Source: Spirochaetota bacterium
GTDB taxonomy: Bacteria; Spirochaetota; UBA4802; UBA5550
Direction of reading: 5' to 3'
DNA: 5,460 nucleotides
NCBI GenBank assembly: GCA_022704585.1
Contig: JAKJGD010000173.1
Coordinates: 1-5,460, forward strand
In this document: positions 1-5,460 of the stretch, one piece after another
Layout of the letters: the number at the start of each line of letters is the position of its first letter
Position numbering within the stretch: the stretch's first letter is position 1
Made by a program: the position numbers and the translations under genes
The notes under the pieces: model-generated
The model's input: the letters and a program-made list of their open reading frames with translations, nothing else
What the model was told of the DNA's origin: nothing
Database searches by the model: none

Positions 1-421
1 GGGCGCATACCACGCCGTTGACCGAGAGGTCAGTCTCGATCACGACCTTGCGCGTCCCGATCTCCTTTACCCGCGAACGCAGCTCGAGCGGCGGGCCCAG
101 GGGCGTCGGCTTCAGGAAATCCACATGGAGTGATCCGGTCACGAACCGTAGCGCCGGCTCCGACCCCGGCTCGCGGCCCTCGTTCCGGTAGGCGGCCATG
201 GCGGCGGTCCCGGTACTGTGGCAGTCAATCACCGAGGCAATGAGGCCCCCGTACACGAACCCCGGGAAGGCGGTATGCTCCGGCCGCGGAGTGAAAGAGC
301 ATACGCTTTCCTCTCCCTCCCAGTAGCTTTTAATGTGCAGGCCCTGTTCGTTGCGGGTTCCGCACCCGTAGCAGTGGCTGAATTTTTCCGGGTACAGCTC
401 CTGCATGGCTATTCGCGTCAT
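1..421 (-). CDS. PaaI-type hotdog thioesterase (partial, C-terminus off the left edge)
   Basis: The gene reads from 421 to the window edge without a stop: 140 codons plus one base, in an open frame. The translation fits the PaaI / 4HBT hotdog-fold family, cytoplasmic enzymes that hydrolyse acyl-CoA thioesters; the actual acyl substrate cannot be read from sequence. Near the N-terminus is a CYGCG motif (C17, C20) typical of one PaaI subgroup. The central hotdog helix reads GFVYGGLIASVIDCHS (residues 54-69), with YGG where many relatives have HGG and the expected acidic residue at D66. A later strand reads HVDFLKPTPLG (99-109). The ATG at 421 is chosen because GGAGGAG lies 4 nt upstream on the minus strand; an in-frame ATG at 406 (MQEL) lacks such a site. 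Most relatives are about 140-170 residues, so probably only a short tail is missing. It lies downstream of the lipase on the same strand, but the 288-bp gap argues against co-transcription. Confidence 0.88.
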   Translation of the reverse strand, partial: MTRIAMQELYPEKFSHCYGCGTRNEQGLHIKSYWEGEESVCSFTPRPEHTAFPGFVYGGLIASVIDCHSTGTAAMAAYRNEGREPGSEPALRFVTGSLHVDFLKPTPLGPPLELRSRVKEIGTRKVVIETDLSVNGVVCA

Positions 422-463
422 GTCGCTCCTCCACCGCCTGGTGTGGCTCAGTATCAAGCGACT

Positions 464-646
464 CTACGGCCGGAGATCGATCCTGTCGAGCGTTTTATCT
501 TCCGGGTGCAGAGTCCCATCCGGGGACGCTCGCCCTGGCATGTGAGGCCTGGTAGTGGAATGAATCTTGAGGTGGTGGAACCCGGTCTGGCAAAGCCCGG
601 TTGCAGTGAGGGTAAGAAACAGGAAGCGCGGCATGCCGATCGTCAT
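464..646 (-). CDS. Doubtful small ORF downstream of the lipase
   Basis: This 60-codon frame starts MTIGMPRFLFLTLTATG, so its first 17 residues are hydrophobic, followed by a polar tail. No family is recognised. Third positions are mostly G or C, as in real genes here, but there is no Shine-Dalgarno site before the ATG at 646, which lies inside the left arm of the inverted repeat at 626-680. The frame continues upstream, open, to the lipase stop codon at 710-712, so it could also be the remains of a longer lipase C-terminus or of a small partner gene. The opposite strand also has a long frame through this stretch (218-700) that looks like a shadow of the thioesterase. I regard this ORF as more likely chance than gene. 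Confidence 0.15.
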   Translation of the reverse strand: MTIGMPRFLFLTLTATGLCQTGFHHLKIHSTTRPHMPGRASPDGTLHPEDKTLDRIDLRP

Positions 647-680
647 CAGGATAGTTTCGATGACGACCAGTATGCCGCGC
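626..680 (-). terminator. 22-nt imperfect inverted repeat, possible lipase terminator
   Basis: Arms at 626-647 and 659-680 match at 19 of 22 positions around an 11-nt loop (648-658). The outer nine bases (GCGCGGCAT) and inner eight (TCGTCATC) pair perfectly. In the minus-strand transcript two of the three mismatches become G-U wobbles and one stays unpaired; in the plus-strand transcript only one is a wobble. The structure therefore folds better in the direction of the lipase, whose stop codon is about 30 nt upstream. The minus-strand sequence after the stem is only moderately T-rich (TTCCTGTTTCTT), so it is not a textbook intrinsic terminator. A dispersed palindromic repeat is the alternative. 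Confidence 0.4.
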
Positions 681-709
681 TGTACCGAGAGTGCGGTTAA
701 AGCCCGGGT

Positions 710-1621
710 TTAATATCCCCTGCTCTTCAAATCAGCGGCAATATTTTCAAAATGAGTTGCCGGATCATATCCTATTGAAGGAGGATACATGAGGCCGGAA
801 AGCATTCCCACTGCTCCAAGGTGGTTAACCCCGTAACCCCAGGATGCGCCGGAAATAACACCTTTAAAGTTCCCCCATTTTGCGGATGTTACTGAAACGA
901 GAACATCGTTATCGCCTTCGTAGGGAAGCATTGCAAGCCAGGTAATGGAAAAGATTGGTCCCGCACAAATAACATTCTTAACCTTGTACGCGTAGCTCTG
1001 ATAATAGATGGATGAGATGTTTGGCGTATTCGGATTGAAAGTGTTGATCATGTATGATCGGGTGAGGTCGTAACCGTTGGCCACGCTGTTCCCGTCGTTG
1101 TCACCCATGATGAAGCTCATTACCGTGTCGAGGACATCGCCTACCATCGGCTCCAATGAATCGGGGATTATACCCATGATCATGTCGGCAATGACGCTGC
1201 CGCGGTGAGGTCCCGCGATGCTGGTGTGGCTCGCGACCATCGAGGAGAGGCCGAGGTTGGTGATCGCATACCGGGTGTACAGGCACCCGTGCGAATGGCC
1301 AATTACGTTGACCTTTTTTGCTCCGGTTACTGCAAGTATCTGGAGGACCTGCTTTTTCCATGCAAGTGCCTTGTTGGCAGTTGCGTCCATGGCGTTCACA
1401 CTTGTGATGTATACATCGGCTCCCTCATCTTCCATTGAAGAGGGGATGTTCCCCCAGTAGTCAATCAGCTGCATTATTTTTGCCTGAGTTCCCATGCCGT
1501 GCGCCAGAACTATTGGATATTTTGTCGCACATTTACTGCTGCTTCCGCCGGCAAAAAGCGCTGCCGGGAATACCAATGAGAGGGTTAATACTGCCAGCAA
1601 TGATTTTTTTAATAATGACAT
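710..1621 (-). CDS. Secreted triacylglycerol lipase, Pseudomonas lipase family (I.1/I.2-like)
   Basis: A 303-residue alpha/beta hydrolase predicted to be exported and to hydrolyse long-chain triacylglycerols or related esters. Residues 1-24 form a signal peptide (KK near the start, hydrophobic core, cleavage likely after AALFA). Family landmarks follow in order: oxyanion-hole strand PIVLAHGMG (36-44), DYWGNIPSSMEDEGADVY (54-71), nucleophile elbow GHSHG with S110, AGPHRGS (136-142), acid residue D239 in GDNDVLVSV, and catalytic H267 in VNHLGAV. Length and order match Pseudomonas/Burkholderia lipases of about 290-320 residues. Two differences stand out: GHSHG is followed by C113 rather than G, and the Asp and Gln calcium ligands that normally follow the catalytic His are G269 and M273. 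The start at 1621 is chosen because GGAGG (1627-1631) lies 5 nt upstream; the in-frame ATG at 1633 overlaps that site and would put four residues (MEAN) before the signal peptide. No lipase foldase gene follows in the window. Confidence 0.9.
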   Translation of the reverse strand: MSLLKKSLLAVLTLSLVFPAALFAGGSSSKCATKYPIVLAHGMGTQAKIMQLIDYWGNIPSSMEDEGADVYITSVNAMDATANKALAWKKQVLQILAVTGAKKVNVIGHSHGCLYTRYAITNLGLSSMVASHTSIAGPHRGSVIADMIMGIIPDSLEPMVGDVLDTVMSFIMGDNDGNSVANGYDLTRSYMINTFNPNTPNISSIYYQSYAYKVKNVICAGPIFSITWLAMLPYEGDNDVLVSVTSAKWGNFKGVISGASWGYGVNHLGAVGMLSGLMYPPSIGYDPATHFENIAADLKSRGY

Positions 1622-1669
1622 GTTAGCCTCCATCCCTTTTTGTATTATTCCAATTAACCGTCTAGAAAG

Positions 1670-1675
1670 TTTATA
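1670..1675 (-). promoter_or_regulatory. Possible -10 box of the lipase promoter
   Basis: On the minus strand this reads TATAAA, five of six matches to the sigma-70 -10 consensus, about 50 nt upstream of the lipase ATG. The hexamer 17 bp further upstream (TTTAAT) is a poor -35 box. The AT-rich surroundings make chance matches likely, so this is only a candidate. Confidence 0.25.
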
Positions 1676-1893
1676 CCGTCCAGCCGGATTTTATTAAATT
1701 TTGTTATTATTAACTAACATATATAAAAAAGTCAATAAAAATTTTGAATAAAATCGACTATTTCTTAATTATAAATAAAAACATTAAAAATTTTAGTTCT
1801 TTGGGATTTTTCTTTGAAATTTAACGCTATTTTAATTGAAATTCAAAATTAGTATGACCAGATACGAGCTGTTTTTTTTTGATGCAATAATTC

Positions 1894-1899
1894 TATAAT
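1894..1899 (+). promoter_or_regulatory. Possible -10 box of the barrel-N0 operon promoter
   Basis: A perfect TATAAT lies 61 bp before the ATG at 1961. The position where a -35 box should lie falls in a run of T (GTTTTT), so there is no good partner hexamer. The very AT-rich spacer lowers the value of the match. Confidence 0.3.
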
Positions 1900-1960
1900 A
1901 GACATACGGGTTAATTACACAATATAAACACATTCATGTATTTCTTTGACGTTATATACC

Positions 1961-2674
1961 ATGAAAAAAAGCATTATCATAATCCTTGTCTTTCTCATTA
2001 TTGCTGCTTCGATCCGGGCATACGCTGTTAGTCTCGGCGTATATACCGATGGGGGCGCCGGGCAGATGACCCTGAAGTACAGCGCATCAGGCCAGCAGGT
2101 CCATGACAACTACCTGGTCGGGTGCGGCATTATGTTCCAGGTTCCGGTTAAAAGGGTGAAGTCATCCTCCTACAAACTCTATGTCGGTTTTTACAGGGTA
2201 TTCATTCCACGGACAACGAGGCTGGCAACCGACTATAATGATACCTACCGCATGAACCTGATCAATCTACTGGCCTATTCATTATAAAAGAAGAAACGAT
2301 ACAGCATATGGGTGGGCCCGCAAATCGGACTCCATGTGCTCTCCGGGAATATCTACAAGGCGGGCGATAAGTATAAGCGTGAGGAATACATTCTGTCATA
2401 CGGGACTCCCCGGATGATGATATTGATTCTCTATAATGACAGGTTGAAGAGGAACCGGGATTTTTCAGATTTTATCTTCAGCATTGCCCCGGTTATAGGC
2501 ATGGATTTCTTTCCGTCGGATACTGTGACCGTATCTGTCGATGCCGGATTGCGGGCAGGCGTGCATATGAATCTCAGGAATTCCCCGGCAAAAAACAGCA
2601 TGTACCGGTACGAGGGATTCCTGGAGGCATCGGTTCTGCTCAGGATCATGGCGGATACGGTTCAGGACGAATGA
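1961..2674 (+). pseudogene. Outer-membrane beta-barrel protein gene interrupted by one in-frame TAA
   Basis: The frame is open from the ATG at 1961 to a TAA at 2285-2287 (108 codons), then stays open in the same frame to the TGA at 2672-2674 (128 codons). Together they make one plausible 237-residue protein. Residues 1-22 are a signal peptide (MKKSIIIILV start, cleavage after AYA). The rest alternates short strands and turns, with stretches such as YKLYVGFYRVF, RYSIWVGPQIGLHVLSG, FIFSIAPVIGMDFF and VTVSVDAGLRAGVHM, as expected of a small eight-stranded outer-membrane barrel. No named family is recognised. The second half alone has no signal peptide and its only early start is a GTG at 2312 without a clear ribosome site, so two separate genes are unlikely. 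Changing one base of the TAA would restore the frame (to Lys, Glu, Gln or Tyr, for example). There is no strong Shine-Dalgarno site before 1961; a TTG at 1946 in the same frame is less likely as a start because it precedes the signal peptide. The 3' end overlaps the next gene by ATGA. Confidence 0.75.
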
Positions 2675-3066
2675 TTATGCGTTTGAAAGCATGCTTAATG
2701 GTCCCGGCTGCGGCCCTGGTGCTGATCTTGATCGTGACGGCAGAGCGTTCCGCCGATGCTAAGAAAAAGGACCAGCCCCCGGTCCGGTATGTCACCCTCG
2801 AATTCAGGGATGTGGAGGTAGGTGAGTTCCTCGCCCGGATGAGTGAAATAACGGGAACGAACATCATCTTCGATGAGCGGGTAACCGGCAGGATCAACAT
2901 TGTCCCCGCTCGCCGGATGCCGGTAAGCGGGACCCTCTCGTTCATGATCTCCGTGCTCGAGTACCGCGGCTACGCGGTCGTGGATTGCGGCGATTTTCTG
3001 AAGGTGCTGCCTGTCAATGAGGCGGCCGGGAAAAACAGCACGATCATCATCGATATGTCCCGCTGA
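2671..3066 (+). CDS. Short exported protein with a lone secretin N0 (STN-like) domain
   Basis: A 131-residue protein. Residues 1-30 look like a signal peptide or N-terminal anchor (MRLKACLM then a hydrophobic stretch, possible cleavage after ADA). Residues 40-115 resemble the N0 domain of type II secretion and pilus secretins (GspD/PilQ), related to the STN domain of TonB-dependent receptors: YVTLEFRDVEVGEFLARMSE, TGTNIIFDERVTGRINI, and a closing YRGYAVVDCGDFLKVLP. In full secretins (usually 400-750 residues) this is followed by N1-N3 and the membrane pore; here the protein ends 16 residues later with TGA. It may be a genuine small N0 protein or the 5' remnant of a secretin gene. It overlaps the barrel gene by ATGA, suggesting coupled translation in the periplasm/outer membrane route. 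AGGA at 2664-2667 is 3 nt from the ATG at 2671 and 9 nt from the in-frame ATG at 2677, so the start may be 2677. Confidence 0.75.
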   Translation: MIMRLKACLMVPAAALVLILIVTAERSADAKKKDQPPVRYVTLEFRDVEVGEFLARMSEITGTNIIFDERVTGRINIVPARRMPVSGTLSFMISVLEYRGYAVVDCGDFLKVLPVNEAAGKNSTIIIDMSR

Positions 3067-3084
3067 TACGGGGGCGGGTATGGC

Positions 3085-3834
3085 TCAGTACTTGAACGGG
3101 TCCTTGTACGTCAGGCCGTTGCCCTCGGGCCGATCGAGCTGCCGGTACTCCTTCTCGTACGCGGCAAGGAACTTCCGCGCTTTTTCAAAGGTGAAAAAGA
3201 GGTCGTTGTCCTTTCCGCGCTTGCCCTTGTGAAACTCGAACCCGTAGTTCTTGATGTATATATCATTGATCAGGGTGGCGTCGGTCCTGGCCGTCAGGTC
3301 AACGGCTATAGCGTCCTTTTTTTCATTGGGATGCATGTGCGTGGCGTAGGCGATCGCAAGCGCGATGGTCGCCCTGCCCACTCCCCGTACCCGGTAGAAG
3401 CTGTCGTCTTTCTGGTATTTTCCCAGGTATGACGGCATGGCGTTGTCCGGGTAGTTCAGCGGCAGGGCCGTGAAATAATCGATATAAATTCCGGAGCGGG
3501 GGTTTGTCGTGGTGAACCGGTAGTTGAAGATGTTGTATCCAAGCAGGAGGAGCGTCTTGCAGTACGACAGGACGATGGCGTGTGACACGAAATGGTTCTT
3601 CTTCAGAAAGTCGATGGCGCCGAGCCGCCGGTCCTCGGGGTCGCAGTGGATGCCGTAACGGCTGTAGTAGAATTCCTGGAGCGCGTTCTGGCCGCGGTCG
3701 TTCATGGTCTTGAAAAGCTTTTCCTCGATGCGGTGCAGGGGCATGATTCTCCCCGCAACAAGCTTCCTGTTGATATAGATGGGGGCCCAGTGGGCCTTGA
3801 TGCTGAATTTCAGTCCGCTTACGTTGTCACTCAT
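3085..3834 (-). CDS. Unrecognised protein with GNAT-like acetyltransferase features; start uncertain
   Basis: The ATG-initiated frame gives 249 residues, with no signal peptide and no clear membrane segment. I recognise no named family. The C-terminal half looks like a GNAT fold: a strand YIDYFTALP (118-125), then RVRGVGRA (148-155), matching the acetyl-CoA pyrophosphate-binding pattern R/Q-x-x-G-x-G/A, a helix, a strand DAIAVDLTA (174-182), and INDIYIKNYGFE (189-200), which resembles the late GNAT motif ending in GFE. N-acetyltransferase activity is inference; no substrate is suggested. There is no Shine-Dalgarno site before the ATG at 3834, and the frame stays open and coding-like for 33 more codons to 3933, so the true N-terminus probably lies upstream (see findings). 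It converges with the N0 gene, only 18 bp apart and with no room for a terminator, and lies downstream of the PAP2 gene on the same strand. Confidence 0.7.
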   Translation of the reverse strand: MSDNVSGLKFSIKAHWAPIYINRKLVAGRIMPLHRIEEKLFKTMNDRGQNALQEFYYSRYGIHCDPEDRRLGAIDFLKKNHFVSHAIVLSYCKTLLLLGYNIFNYRFTTTNPRSGIYIDYFTALPLNYPDNAMPSYLGKYQKDDSFYRVRGVGRATIALAIAYATHMHPNEKKDAIAVDLTARTDATLINDIYIKNYGFEFHKGKRGKDNDLFFTFEKARKFLAAYEKEYRQLDRPEGNGLTYKDPFKY

Positions 3835-3942
3835 GGCGTAGTGCGCCGGCGCGCATTCTGCGACGGCATTGGTTTCCGATATGCGGTAAATGTACAGGCG
3901 CGGCTTCGGGGCGTCAAGGTAGATACTGTTTTTTCACGGTGA

Positions 3943-3967
3943 GGCCGGCTTTTTTTTAAAACCGGCC
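3943..3967 (-). terminator. GC-rich hairpin after the PAP2 gene
   Basis: GGCCGG at 3943-3948 pairs with CCGGCC at 3962-3967, enclosing a loop of eight T and four A that can extend the stem by four A-T pairs with one bulged base. It begins five bases past the PAP2 stop codon (3973-3975) and sits between that gene and the next gene on the same strand. No run of T follows the stem on the minus strand (TCACC instead), so it may be a weak terminator, an mRNA 3'-end stabiliser, or an attenuator between two genes. Confidence 0.4.
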
Positions 3968-3972
3968 GGCGG

Positions 3973-4959
3973 TCAGGCGGGCGTGGTTATCTCTCTGACT
4001 GTCGCGAAGGTCTCTGGCTGCATCTCCGGAAAGAGGCGCTCGTAGAGCCGGGGGCCGATCCAGTATACGTACGCGAGGGCTACCACCAGGCCGGCGATGC
4101 CGTCCACGGCATAGTGATACCGGCCGTACACGGTGGCCACGCACAGGCTCGCCGCGAACGGCAGCGTGATCCAGAATGCGGGCCGGGCGTAGCGGCGGGC
4201 CAGCAGGAGGACCGCCACCGTGCCGGCAATGTGGCTTGATGGCATCGCTGCGCCGGGAATGTCGACTCGGGACAGGAATACGCGGGCGAACTCCGAGATC
4301 GGCCCGGCCACCAGGTAGCCTTTAACGGCCGGATCGTAATGGATCGGGCCGCGCGCGGGGAAAATCGACTCGAACACGAAACAGGTGAACATGACGGATC
4401 CGATGATGAATGCGGCATAAAAGAATTCCCTGGTCCGCTTTGACGCGTACAGGTAGAACGGGAGGTAGAGCGTGATCAGGTAATAGGACAGGTAGGAAAG
4501 GTTAAGCCACTCCGTGAGCCATGCGCGGTCGCCGCACCGGTGGACCAGGTCGCGGGACACGTTGAACCCGAAGAGCATGACATCGGCGCGCGCCAGGAAT
4601 TCGTCGAAAGGAGCGGCGAAAAACATCCTGCTGATCGGATAGGACCACTGGTAGAAGGGCGTCATGAGGAACACCGGGTAGATGTAGCGCAGGAACTGGA
4701 CCGCCGGGAGCCGGACGAGCGGGTGCTGCGACCGGTCGAGCGCGGGTATTGCGAACAGTGAAACGGACATGATGGCCGCATATCGCAGGATGAATTCGAT
4801 GGCGGCGGCGCCCTCCGTGCGGACACGCAGGGAGAGGAGCAGTATCATGATCGAGCAGTGACAGACCACGAGAAAGTCTACCGGCGTGAGCCTGCGGAAC
4901 AGCTGTCGTGCCAGGTTCCTAACCGTGTCCGGAATTTCATTGAGTGTCGTCGTTTGCAT
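3973..4959 (-). CDS. PAP2 superfamily / inositolphosphotransferase-like integral membrane protein
   Basis: A 328-residue polytopic inner-membrane protein with about six or seven hydrophobic segments (roughly residues 28-45, 55-73, 89-103, 153-171, 180-199, 244-255, 262-278 and 288-301). It carries the PAP2 phosphatase/phosphotransferase signature: a first motif around FPARGP (200-205), AAMPSSHIAG with H243 (237-246), and GRYHYAVDGIAG with R280, H282 and D286 (279-290). The arrangement resembles the Aur1/Ipt1-type branch (PAP2_3) more than small lipid phosphatases, so transfer or hydrolysis of a phosphate or phospho-headgroup on a lipid is likely; the substrate is unknown. The start at 4959 is preferred: AGGGA at 4967-4971 lies 7 nt upstream, whereas a GTG at 5013, giving 18 more residues, has no ribosome site and lies inside the promoter. 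The gene is followed by a hairpin and a GNAT-like gene in the same direction. Confidence 0.85.
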   Translation of the reverse strand: MQTTTLNEIPDTVRNLARQLFRRLTPVDFLVVCHCSIMILLLSLRVRTEGAAAIEFILRYAAIMSVSLFAIPALDRSQHPLVRLPAVQFLRYIYPVFLMTPFYQWSYPISRMFFAAPFDEFLARADVMLFGFNVSRDLVHRCGDRAWLTEWLNLSYLSYYLITLYLPFYLYASKRTREFFYAAFIIGSVMFTCFVFESIFPARGPIHYDPAVKGYLVAGPISEFARVFLSRVDIPGAAMPSSHIAGTVAVLLLARRYARPAFWITLPFAASLCVATVYGRYHYAVDGIAGLVVALAYVYWIGPRLYERLFPEMQPETFATVREITTPA

Positions 4960-5003
4960 TATCAGTTCCCTGATGCGGGTTGCCGGGTAGCGTTCCAGAT
5001 ACA

Positions 5004-5032
5004 AAGATATCACGGACCGCGGGATATGTCAA
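5004..5032 (-). promoter_or_regulatory. Sigma-70-type promoter of the PAP2 gene
   Basis: On the minus strand, a perfect -35 box TTGACA (5027-5032) is followed after exactly 17 bp by TATCTT (5004-5009), four of six matches to the -10 consensus. Transcription would begin near 4996, leaving a leader of about 37 nt with the Shine-Dalgarno AGGGA and the ATG at 4959. This supports 4959 over the GTG at 5013 as the start. Confidence 0.6.
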
Positions 5033-5215
5033 CACTTGTTAGCCGTAAACGGGATGCCGGCAAGACCGTCCGCCCCTCCGGGTGCGCATTATCGCTTGCG
5101 TTTTATAAAAAAGTCCCCCGGGATAATTGATAATTTTCATCTTGCGTAAATTTTAATTGAATTATCCGGAGCATCAAGCACATTTTACCCTGGCGCGGCC
5201 GTGCGCAAGGATATT
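5014..5215. other. Divergent spacer between the PAP2 gene and the right-edge gene
   Basis: About 200 bp holding the upstream part of the PAP2 promoter on the minus strand and presumably a promoter for the right-edge gene. The part at 5100-5165 is AT-rich. On the plus strand TTGATA (5127-5132) could be a -35 box, but the hexamers 17-18 bp downstream (ATTTTA, TTTTAA) match -10 poorly. Frames crossing this stretch look like shadows. Confidence 0.5.
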
Positions 5216-5460
5216 ATGAGAGAATACGTTCACACGAAACCCGGGAAAGAGACCCGCTCGGTCCCGCTCTTCTATACGGTCAGGGAGGAGGGCAGGGTGG
5301 CCCTGGACGGCCGTGAGGTCCTTTACCTTGTCGGAGAGACGCCGATAGGGAGCGCCTGCGTGGGCGCCGGCGTGCTCAGCTATATCTTCGTCCATGGATA
5401 CGTCCTGGAATGGCACGCGGCCGTCGGCGATGACGGCTCTCCCGTAAGCCGCGTGGAGCC
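5216..5460 (+). CDS. Hypothetical protein (partial, C-terminus off the right edge)
   Basis: An ATG at 5216 opens a frame that runs to the window edge without a stop: 81 codons plus two bases. AAGGA (5207-5211) lies 4 nt upstream and supports this start. Codons are mostly G/C-ended, as in the neighbouring genes. The N-terminus MREYVHTKPGKETRSVPLFY is polar. It is followed by short beta-like stretches (REVLYLVGETPIGSACVGAG, then VLSYIFVHGYVLEWHAAV), with no signal peptide and no convincing membrane segment. I do not recognise a family. Transcribed away from the PAP2 gene, so no operon partner is visible. Confidence 0.65.
   Translation, partial: MREYVHTKPGKETRSVPLFYTVREEGRVALDGREVLYLVGETPIGSACVGAGVLSYIFVHGYVLEWHAAVGDDGSPVSRVE

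Larger units (their letters stand above)
1634..1960. other. AT-rich divergent spacer between lipase and barrel genes
   Basis: About 327 bp without a credible gene. From about 1690 to 1960 the DNA is overwhelmingly A+T, with repeated runs of T and A (for example T10 at 1871-1880 after a G, and A6 near 1725-1730), against G+C-rich flanking genes. It should hold outward promoters for both divergent genes. Short frames crossing it have no ribosome site and no recognisable product. Runs of A and T at this density often give bent DNA and bind H-NS-like or Lsr2-like proteins in bacteria that have them; that function is inferred, not shown. Confidence 0.75.

Noticed and set aside
218..700. 160-codon plus-strand frame
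   Set aside because: It overlaps the well-supported thioesterase on the other strand, has no recognisable domain, and its composition (many Arg, Pro, Gly) is that of a shadow frame in GC-rich DNA.
1101..1460. Frames on both strands inside the lipase
   Set aside because: They lie wholly within the lipase gene, whose catalytic motifs fix the true frame.
1494..1697. 67-codon plus-strand frame across the lipase 5' end
   Set aside because: It is antisense to the lipase signal peptide and runs into the spacer without a ribosome site or recognisable product.
1915..2109. 64-codon minus-strand frame across the barrel gene start
   Set aside because: It is antisense to the barrel signal peptide; its methionine- and isoleucine-rich tail reflects AT-rich spacer DNA.
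2646..2945. 99-codon minus-strand frame opposite the N0 gene
   Set aside because: The plus-strand frame has a recognisable signal peptide and N0 domain, so this is a shadow.
3067..3084. A shared bidirectional terminator between the convergent N0 and GNAT-like genes
   Set aside because: The gap is only 18 bp (G-rich, no inverted repeat or T run), so no terminator fits there.
3592..3942. 116-codon plus-strand frame
   Set aside because: It is antisense to the GNAT-like gene, which has acetyl-CoA-type motifs; the plus-strand translation is low-complexity Val/Ala-rich.
4858..5130. 90-codon plus-strand frame over the PAP2 start and promoter
   Set aside because: It is antisense to the PAP2 N-terminus, has no ribosome site, and has an Arg-rich shadow composition.
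5174..5416. 80-codon minus-strand frame
   Set aside because: It is antisense to the right-edge gene, which has a better start and codon pattern.

Overview
The window carries seven protein genes (two running off the edges), probably from a Gram-negative bacterium. The evidence for an outer membrane is a predicted outer-membrane beta-barrel protein with a signal peptide, a protein with a secretin N0 (STN-like) domain, and a lipase of the exported Pseudomonas type. Genes are GC-rich with mostly G/C third positions, while the spacer at about 1634-1960 is very AT-rich. The genus cannot be named. The loose mix of conserved hypothetical and membrane proteins would fit a spirochaete or a deltaproteobacterium-like lineage, but that is a guess.

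Layout, left to right. (1) 1-421, minus: PaaI/hotdog thioesterase, C-terminus cut off by the left edge. (2) 422-709: spacer with a 22-nt imperfect inverted repeat just downstream of the lipase. (3) 710-1621, minus: secreted family I lipase with complete catalytic triad. (4) 1634-1960: AT-rich divergent spacer. (5) 1961-2674, plus: outer-membrane beta-barrel gene split by one in-frame TAA. (6) 2671-3066, plus: short protein that is essentially a signal peptide plus a secretin N0 domain, overlapping the barrel gene by ATGA. (7) 3085-3834, minus: unrecognised protein with a GNAT-like acetyl-CoA motif, whose reading frame stays coding-like upstream of its only ATG. (8) 3973-4959, minus: multi-span PAP2 / inositolphosphotransferase-like membrane enzyme with a good promoter and Shine-Dalgarno site. 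(9) 5014-5215: divergent spacer. (10) 5216-5460, plus: unrecognised protein cut by the right edge.

The genes do not form one pathway. The only clear operon is barrel plus N0 protein, overlapping and both apparently exported, which suggests an envelope function. The PAP2 enzyme and the GNAT-like gene lie in tandem on the minus strand with a GC-rich hairpin between them. No RNA gene, insertion sequence or CRISPR array is visible. The two most notable points are the split barrel gene and the orphan secretin N0 domain coupled to it.
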